Positions 6,701 to 8,426 of a DNA stretch of 8,426 nt are shown here, piece by piece. The translations under genes were made by a program, and so were the position numbers. The notes beneath the pieces were generated by a model. It saw only the letters and a program-made list of their open reading frames with translations, did not search any database and had not been told where the DNA came from. Numbering within the stretch: the first letter of the stretch is position 1; every line of letters starts with the position of its first letter. The DNA is taken from contig CAZCAI010000180.1 in the NCBI GenBank assembly GCA_964496595.1, forward strand, positions 1 through 8,426, read 5' to 3'. The stretch comes from JAAAOZ01 sp964496595. GTDB lineage: Bacteria; Chloroflexota; Anaerolineae; B4-G1; SLSP01.

Positions 6701-8426
6701 GGGAGGGGCCGGGGGTGGGGGGTATTACGGCTGGATGGAGAGCGGTTGCACGCTCTTAGGCGTGGACCGTCGCATGTTCGATGCCACCGCCGCCCGCGAC
6801 CTCCTCCACGTCGAACAGCACTTCTACACCACCTGGGATACACCTTCCCCCTCGCAGGGGGAAAGCCGGGATGGGGGTCTGCGTTTCGCCTGGACGGGTG
6901 TGGATTGGGATACTGCTGGCGATCTCTTCATCTATCTGGACACGGTTTCTGGCGGCGCGACGACGGCCTACAATCCTTACACCAGCACGTTAGACATCAC
7001 CTTTCCCGGCAACTTAGACGCAGTCGCCATTACCGCGCCGCTCAACGCGCGCACCACGGCCCGCCGCGCCGCGATGGATGCCCAAACCGCCTTCGCCGCC
7101 GATTACGCGCTCTGGGTGGAGGATAGCGCCACCGCCCATCTGCTCCGCTGGGACGGTGCGACCTGGGTCATCAGCGCCACGCTCGGCAGCGCGCANNNNN
7201 NNNNNNNNNNNNNNNNNNNNNNNNNNNNNNNNNNNNNNNNNNNNNNNNNNNNNNNNNNNNNNNNNNNNNNNNNNNNNNNNNNNNNNNNNNNNNNNCCCAA
7301 TGGGGATGCCCAATATCCAACGTCCAGCATCCAGCAACAAGACTACGACCTCGACTTCACGCTGTCCACCTCGCCCGCTGGCGCCGTCTATCGCCTGCTC
7401 GGTGACGACCTCTTCTGGCTTTGGGACGTGCTGCGCGCCACTGCCAGCGCGCCATCAGGAGATGGCGTGCCCGATGGCCGCGATTACCAGATCGCGCATT
7501 TGCGCGACCTGCACCTGGGCCTTTTCAACACCAACCATGCCCCGCTGGCCGACGGGCAGACCGTGACTTACACGTTGAGTTACGCCAACCAGGGTACGAT
7601 CACGGCCACCGACGTTGTGCTCGACCTCTTCGCGGCCTTTGCGTTGAGTTTGCCGGGCGGTACTTCCGTCACCGTCGGCAACGTCGCGCCCGGCGCGAGC
7701 GGCAGCCTCACATTCACCGGGCAGATTGACGTTGCGGGCGCGCCTGCCGACGCCACGGACGTGGCCGCGCTCGATGTCGCCGTCACCGTGGATGGCGGCG
7801 CTCCCATCGAATGGCTCTGGGCCGACCACGCCGTGGATTCCGCTGCGCCAGTCTTCGCCGACTTCACATCGCCGCATTACGCCATCTCCGTGACGACGAC
7901 GACCTTCAGCGGCTACGCCTACGACAAGAATCCCTGGCGCGGCTCCGGCGCGCCGACGATCACGCTCTCCTTCGATGTCGGATCGTTCTTCAATCAGCAG
8001 GTGATCTGCATCGACCCCACGCCCGACGACGGCGCGTGGTCGTGCGACGTTGACCTGAGCACGCTCTCCGGCGCGTCCAGCCTGGGCGATGGCGATAGCA
8101 TCACCGCGCGGGTGCGTGCTACGGATGGGGCGGGCTTAGTCGGCGATTGGTCGCCCGGTCACACGCTCACGGTGGACGCGATCCCGCCTTCCACCACCGT
8201 CTCGGCGAACGGCAGCCGCATCGCGACGAACGGACAGTTCGTGGGCGTTGGCGGCGGCTACGTCATCGGCGGGCGCGCCACCGACGATCACGCTGTGGCG
8301 CGCGTGGAAGTCTGTGTGAACGGCGTATGCAGCGCGACACAGCCCGACGTCGCCCCGCTCACGCACAGTTACCAGAACACCACGACCGCCAGCATCGGCA
8401 GTTGCGGCGGCGGCGAACTCGTCCGC
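3..8426 (+). CDS. Giant multidomain LamG/Ig-like cell-surface protein, internal fragment (both ends missing)
   Basis: One reading frame is open across the window, with no stop in about 2,775 sequenced codons. Neither the start nor the stop is present, so full length, signal peptide and C-terminal anchor cannot be judged. Modules in order: LamG x4, Ig-like x2, a split Ig-like module holding LamG x3, Ig/FN3-like x4, an unassigned beta-rich module, DUF11-like, and Ig-like x2. Each LamG carries versions of W-N/H-H-V-A-x-x-x-D, an Y-x-N/D-G strand, and a closing L-D-E/D-V block followed by L-S/T-x-x-E-I. Family knowledge: such proteins are secreted and act in adhesion or carbohydrate/protein binding. 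No catalytic residues or enzyme domain are visible, so a binding or structural role is inferred. Paired cysteines suggest disulfides outside the cytoplasm. Codons are GC-rich with TTA, CTA and TCA rare. The 100-N gap keeps the frame only nominally, because its true length is unknown. Confidence 0.93.
705..1064 (+). other. LamG domain 2, half-length (C-terminal half only)
   Basis: Residues 235-354. It contains the second half of a LamG: W-N-H-V-A-L-T-F-D from W271, F-Y-H-N-G, then F-E-G-Q-M-D-S-V-V-F-Y-D-E-V-L-S and E-D-E-I. The opening strands (L-L-x-L-D-E, the cysteine motif, F-D-G-x-D-D-Y-V) are missing, and it starts directly after LamG1. It is about 120 residues, against about 200 for its neighbours. 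Hand counting gives about 49% GC over 721-900 (28, 30 and 31 of 60 per line) against about 65% at 1081-1140, with many T-ending codons. It could be a partial duplication or recombination remnant, or an assembly junction; the frame is intact across it. Confidence 0.7.
1068..1682 (+). other. LamG domain 3
   Basis: Residues 356-560, a complete LamG. It opens with L-L-L-E-L-D-E, followed by C-S-G-E-A-C-P (C382, C387) and A-A-Y-F-D-G-D-D. The core has L-S-V-A-A-W-V-K, W-T-H-I-V-A-T-Y-D (W482) and V-Y-I-D-G-V-E. The closing block is F-T-G-Y-L-D-D-V-R-L-Y-D-V-V-L-S-A-E-Q-V. All expected LamG landmarks are present in order and at normal spacing. The likely role is carbohydrate or protein binding, inferred from the family. 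Confidence 0.85.
1683..2309 (+). other. LamG domain 4
   Basis: Residues 561-769. Opening strand I-K-F-T-F-D-E followed by D-S-S-P-N-A-Y, then G-N-A-V-R-F-Y-N. It lacks the Cx4CP motif of LamG1 and LamG3. Core: F-T-V-V-T-W-F-K, W-N-H-L-A-V-V-V-D (W691), F-Y-L-N-G-E-L-V-E. Closing block: T-T-L-D-E-F-A-I-Y-A-R-T-L-T-A-Q-E-I-A-D-L-Y. This is the last LamG before the chain changes to Ig-like modules at about residue 770. Confidence 0.85.
2310..2690 (+). other. Ig-like module 1
   Basis: Residues 770-896. Beta-rich stretch beginning after R-W-Y-R-A-V-A-A-F-D-I-I-V-D, then D-A-P-T-V-T-L and ending R-Y-D-V-Q-F-R-A-I-D-A-A-G-N-S, the usual final strands of bacterial Ig-like repeats, just before D-T-P-P of the next module. 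It holds a cysteine pair (D-A-C-T and A-W-C-P). A GC-rich repeat at 2383-2414 adds the loop T-S-L-P-V-G-G-T-E-G-G between the first and second strands. The exact Ig subfamily cannot be assigned by eye. Confidence 0.65.
2383..2414 (+). repeat. GC-rich short repeat, copy A, in frame inside the CDS
   Basis: A C-rich arm (cttccctcccc), a short turn (gt), then G-rich tracts split by actga. It resembles copies at 6681-6722 and 6843-6878. A short hairpin is possible, for example tcccc at 2389-2393 with gggga at 2399-2403. Translated, it is a Pro/Gly-rich loop within Ig-like module 1. The order of C-rich arm, G-rich arm and second G-rich tract is shared with the other copies; sequence identity is only partial. 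Confidence 0.6.
2691..3050 (+). other. Ig-like module 2
   Basis: Residues 897-1016. Begins D-T-P-P-D-A-S and ends at the next D-V-T-P-P-D. Strands include W-T-F-A-L-T-G-S-V-S-D, V-K-I-A-L-F-D and the closing G-L-Y-D-V-V-V-A-A-E-D-W-A-G-N-A. D-x-T-P-P boundaries and a D-x-A-G-N signature are typical of bacterial Ig-like repeats in large surface proteins. Probably a structural spacer. Confidence 0.7.
3051..3152 (+). other. Ig-like module 3, first part (interrupted by LamG5-7)
   Basis: Residues 1017-1050: P-P-D-I-A-F-H-D-W-S-I-A-D-D-A-I-T, then H-T-L-S-G-T-I-L-D. These match the first two strands of an Ig-like repeat, but the chain then passes straight into the LamG5 opening strand with no closing strands. 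Matching closing strands appear after LamG7 at 5244-5417, so I read this as one Ig-like module split by a LamG insertion. The split is inference from strand order. Confidence 0.5.
3153..3803 (+). other. LamG domain 5
   Basis: Residues 1051-1267. Opening L-A-L-I-L-H-L-E-E with G-A-G-T-Y-Y-D-A-S, a shortened cysteine motif C-I-T-C-P (C1078, C1081), and G-L-D-F-D-N. Core: L-T-L-A-A-W-V-K-P, W-Q-H-V-A-A-T-Y-G (W1185), L-Y-V-N-G-A-L-V. Closing: F-D-G-A-L-D-E-I-V-I-A-D-Y-A-L-S-D-D-Q-I. An acidic D-A-D-A-D-Q-A-D run (1160-1167) lies in a strand-to-strand loop and could bind a metal, though this is speculative. A linker of about 29 residues (3804-3890), of no recognised family, follows. Confidence 0.85.
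3891..4610 (+). other. LamG domain 6
   Basis: Residues 1297-1536. Opening A-V-L-Y-L-P-F-A-E-G, then C-A-E-A-S-C-P (C1332, C1337) and A-L-S-F-D-G-E-S-Q-Y-A-T-I. Core: L-S-V-A-L-W-F, W-H-H-V-T-L-V-I (W1440), I-Y-L-D-G-E-L-A. A second Cx4C pair (C1501, C1506) sits just before the closing Y-F-E-G-R-L-D-E-V-A-V-F-D-R-A-L-T-Q-A-E-I. At about 240 residues it is the longest LamG here, largely because of loops after the core strands. Confidence 0.85.
4614..5243 (+). other. LamG domain 7
   Basis: Residues 1538-1747. Opening L-Q-L-G-F-E-E-S, then G-A-L-A-L-D-G-D-G-D-Y-V-S-I, a textbook LamG strand. It has no Cx4CP motif. Core: F-T-Q-M-A-W-V-Y-P, W-N-H-I-A-G-V-F-D (W1668), R-V-Y-V-N-G-V-E-V. Closing: F-M-G-Y-L-D-D-A-R-I-Y-P-R-A-L-S-A-L-E-I-A-E-I. 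It follows LamG6 with almost no linker and runs directly into W-Q-S-A-T-L of the resumed Ig-like module. Confidence 0.87.
5244..5417 (+). other. Ig-like module 3, closing part
   Basis: Residues 1748-1805. P-W-Q-S-A-T-L-D, then S-T-W-S-H-A-V-P-E-L-E-G-V-Y-R-L-N-A-Q-A-S-D-A-A-S-N, ending L-W-A-G-T-L-D-A-L-A-P-R. These are the middle and last strands of an Ig-like repeat without its first strands, which appear to lie at 3051-3152 on the other side of LamG5-7. From memory, an L-E-G-x-Y-x-L ending is common directly after LamG domains in large Chloroflexota surface proteins; no search supports this here. Confidence 0.5.
5418..5726 (+). other. Ig-like module 4, cysteine-bearing
   Basis: Residues 1806-1908. 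Starts I-T-F-E-A, continues Y-T-Y-T-V-G-D-V-N-L-D-E-S-S-I, and ends V-T-A-C-D-T-Y-G-N-C-A-T-Q. Four cysteines are visible: two in G-P-C-P and A-A-C-T, two in the A-C-D-T-Y-G-N-C-A turn. Disulfide pairing is likely outside the cell. The final D-x-x-G-N turn corresponds to the last Ig hairpin. Subfamily not recognised. Confidence 0.55.
5727..6029 (+). other. Ig-like module 5
   Basis: Residues 1909-2009. Begins I-L-T-P-T-H-Y-A-I-F-T-S-A-G-N-I-E-V-A-G-A-A-T-A, then I-T-V-T-V-D-G-A, W-S-T-I-W-S-P and D-G-S-Y-T-L-D-V-V-A-Q-D-Q-N-G. The D-G-x-Y-x-L-x-V-x-A-x-D closing strand is a standard bacterial Ig-like feature. It shares an early T-H-Y motif with module 6, and module 8 has a similar P-H-Y. Confidence 0.65.
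6030..6335 (+). other. Ig-like module 6
   Basis: Residues 2010-2111. Opens P-T-V-T-L and L-T-R-T-H-Y-N-A, then L-D-F-T-G-S-A-S-A, V-A-L-T-I-V-S-G, W-S-A-A-W-H-L and D-G-R-P-Y-T-V-T-A-T-A-T-D-L-G-G. Same strand plan and length (about 100 residues) as module 5, so the pair looks like a tandem duplication that has diverged. Confidence 0.65.
6336..6677 (+). other. Ig/FN3-like module 7
   Basis: Residues 2112-2225. V-T-L-S-L at the start, then L-T-L-D-W-T-A-S-D-D-G-N-G-I-A-A-Y-R-V-G-W and a closing Y-L-E-T-V-D-A-Y-G-N-R-R-W. The W-x-A-S-D-D-x-x-G-I-x-x-Y-x-V core matches an FN3-style strand pattern better than the preceding Ig modules. It ends P-D-Y-I immediately before the GC-rich repeat copy B. 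Confidence 0.55.
6681..6722 (+). repeat. GC-rich palindromic repeat, copy B, in frame at a module boundary
   Basis: A C-rich arm and a G-rich arm form a perfect 7-bp stem: cccctcc at 6683-6689 with ggagggg at 6702-6708, and a 12-base loop. A second G-rich tract (ccgggggtgggggg) follows. It is translated as a short Pro-Ser start then a Gly/Ala-rich linker between module 7 and the Y-Y-G-W-M-E-S-G-C module. It shares the G-rich, GCCGGG, TGGGGG order with copy C, but its reading register differs. Confidence 0.7.
6723..7195 (+). other. Unassigned beta-rich module, cut by the assembly gap
   Basis: Residues 2241-2398. Landmarks: G-W-M-E-S-G-C-T-L-L-G-V-D near the start, L-R-F-A-W-T-G-V-D-W-D-T-A-G-D-L-F-I-Y-L-D-T (from 2293), A-Y-N-P-Y, and A-L-W-V-E-D-S-A-T-A-H-L-L-R-W-D-G-A-T-W just before the gap. 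The alternating aromatic/acidic strands recall carbohydrate-binding or DOMON-like beta-sandwiches, but I cannot place it in a family. The repeat copy C is inserted before L-R-F-A-W. Its C-terminal part probably continues after the gap. Confidence 0.5.
6843..6878 (+). repeat. GC-rich palindromic repeat, copy C, in frame inside the unassigned module
   Basis: A perfect 8-bp stem, ttccccct at 6845-6852 with agggggaa at 6856-6863 around a 3-base loop, followed by agccgggatgggggt. Translated as P-S-P-S-Q-G-E-S-R-D-G-G between T-T-W-D-T and L-R-F-A-W-T-G, where a short strand-to-strand turn would be expected. It lies only about 120 bases from copy B. This is the best-formed hairpin of the three. Confidence 0.72.
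7196..7295. other. Assembly gap (100 N)
   Basis: Exactly 100 N, the usual placeholder for a scaffold gap of unknown size. Left of it the frame ends with two bases (ca) of a codon; right of it the first codon starts at 7296, so a literal 100 bases keeps the frame. That is a one-in-three chance result and does not prove continuity. The shared style and theme on both sides make a single gene likely. Confidence 0.95.
7296..7544 (+). other. Linker or module remainder after the gap
   Basis: Residues 2432-2514. It reads through the heptamer, then D-Y-D-L-D-F-T-L-S-T-S-P-A-G-A-V-Y-R-L-L-G-D-D-L-F-W-L-W-D-V-L, and I-A-H-L-R-D-L-H-L-G-L-F-N-T-N-H. It may be the end of the unassigned module before the gap, followed by a connector to the DUF11-like module. 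No family recognised. Confidence 0.45.
7315..7335 (+). repeat. Heptamer tandem repeat (RTCCARC x3) next to the gap
   Basis: Three consecutive 7-base units: atccaac, gtccagc, atccagc. It lies 20 bases from the gap edge, so a longer heptamer array may continue into the unsequenced bases and may have caused the assembly break. Because seven is not a multiple of three, a longer array cycles through all frames. Here it is read as Y-P-T-S-S-I-Q within the CDS. Confidence 0.6.
7545..7790 (+). other. DUF11-like module
   Basis: Residues 2515-2596. A-D-G-Q-T-V-T-Y-T-L-S-Y-A-N-Q-G-T-I-T-A-T-D-V-V-L, then V-T-V-G-N-V-A-P-G-A-S-G-S-L-T-F-T-G-Q-I. The pattern G-x-x-V-T-Y-T-x-x-x-x-N-x-G followed by V-x-V and G-x-V-x-P-G is the hallmark of DUF11 repeats, beta-sandwich modules of bacterial and archaeal surface proteins. 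Its role is structural or adhesive by family context; no enzymatic function is known to me. Confidence 0.72.
7836..8180 (+). other. Ig-like module 8
   Basis: Residues 2612-2726. D-S-A-A-P-V-F, then T-S-P-H-Y-A-I, T-F-S-G-Y-A-Y-D, I-T-L-S-F-D-V-G, a cysteine pair in V-I-C-I-D and W-S-C-D-V, and the closing D-S-I-T-A-R-V-R-A-T-D-G-A-G. Standard Ig-like strand order with a likely disulfide between neighbouring strands. Its early H-Y motif matches modules 5 and 6. Confidence 0.62.
8181..8426 (+). other. Ig-like module 9, partial (runs off the window)
   Basis: Residues 2727-2808. I-P-P-S-T-T-V-S-A-N-G start, G-G-Y-V-I-G-G-R-A-T-D-D-H-A-V-A-R-V-E-V-C-V-N-G-V-C-S-A-T. The two cysteines of C-V-N-G-V-C sit across a tight turn. 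A further G-S-C-G-G-G appears before the window ends. The closing strands and everything downstream are outside the window. Confidence 0.6.

Noticed and set aside
6681..6722. Rho-independent terminator at the GC-rich hairpin
   Set aside because: The hairpin is not followed by a T run and lies inside an open frame that continues at least to the gap; the same applies to copies A and C.
2383..6878. CRISPR array made of the repeated palindromes
   Set aside because: Only three imperfect copies with very unequal spacing (about 4,270 and 120 bases), all inside coding sequence; no regular spacers and no cas genes.
7014..7340. Minus-strand short proteins spanning the gap (L-D-A-G-R-W-I-L-G and L-D-V-G-Y-W types)
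   Set aside because: They read through the N run and their sequence-bearing start is just the heptamer repeat translated in reverse.
1..8426. A novel multi-gene system (defence, secretion or biosynthetic cluster)
   Set aside because: Only one gene is present in the window and all its recognisable modules are binding or structural. Nothing supports an operon or a partner protein here.

Overview
The whole window reads as the interior of one very large protein-coding gene on the + strand. Codons starting at positions divisible by three (3, 6, 9 and so on) stay open from the first bases to the last. I found no stop in either sequenced block, 3-7195 and 7296-8426, which gives about 2,808 codons including a 100-base run of N. 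Neither the start codon nor the stop codon is present. There is no second gene, RNA gene, promoter or terminator that I can support.

The product is a modular extracellular or cell-surface protein. Residue numbers below are window codon numbers (position divided by 3). Layout: LamG1 (truncated by the window edge) and LamG2 (half-length); LamG3 and LamG4; two Ig-like modules; the first half of a third Ig-like module; LamG5, LamG6 and LamG7; what looks like the second half of that third Ig-like module; four more Ig/FN3-like modules; an unassigned beta-rich module that runs into the gap; and, after the gap, a DUF11-like module and two more Ig-like modules, the last cut by the window end. LamG (concanavalin A-like lectin/glucanase fold) modules usually bind glycans or proteins, and the Ig-like stretches act as stalks, so adhesion or surface binding is the most likely role. 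No catalytic domain is visible. Paired cysteines through the chain fit an oxidising, extracytoplasmic location.

The DNA has a high GC content, roughly 60-65% over most of the window by eye, with a dip to about 49% at 721-900. The module wording and the small GC-rich palindromic repeats resemble what I recall from Chloroflexota (Anaerolineae-like) giant surface proteins. That assignment is an inference, not a search result. The run of exactly 100 N suggests a draft or metagenome scaffold with a gap of unknown true size.

The most interesting features sit inside the gene. Three related GC-rich hairpin repeats (about 2383-2414, 6681-6722 and 6843-6878) are translated in frame as low-complexity loops. 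A heptamer repeat lies right at the gap edge. Three LamG modules appear to be nested inside an Ig-like module. One LamG is half-length and has unusual base composition. I see no sign of a defence system, a CRISPR array, a transposase or an operon.
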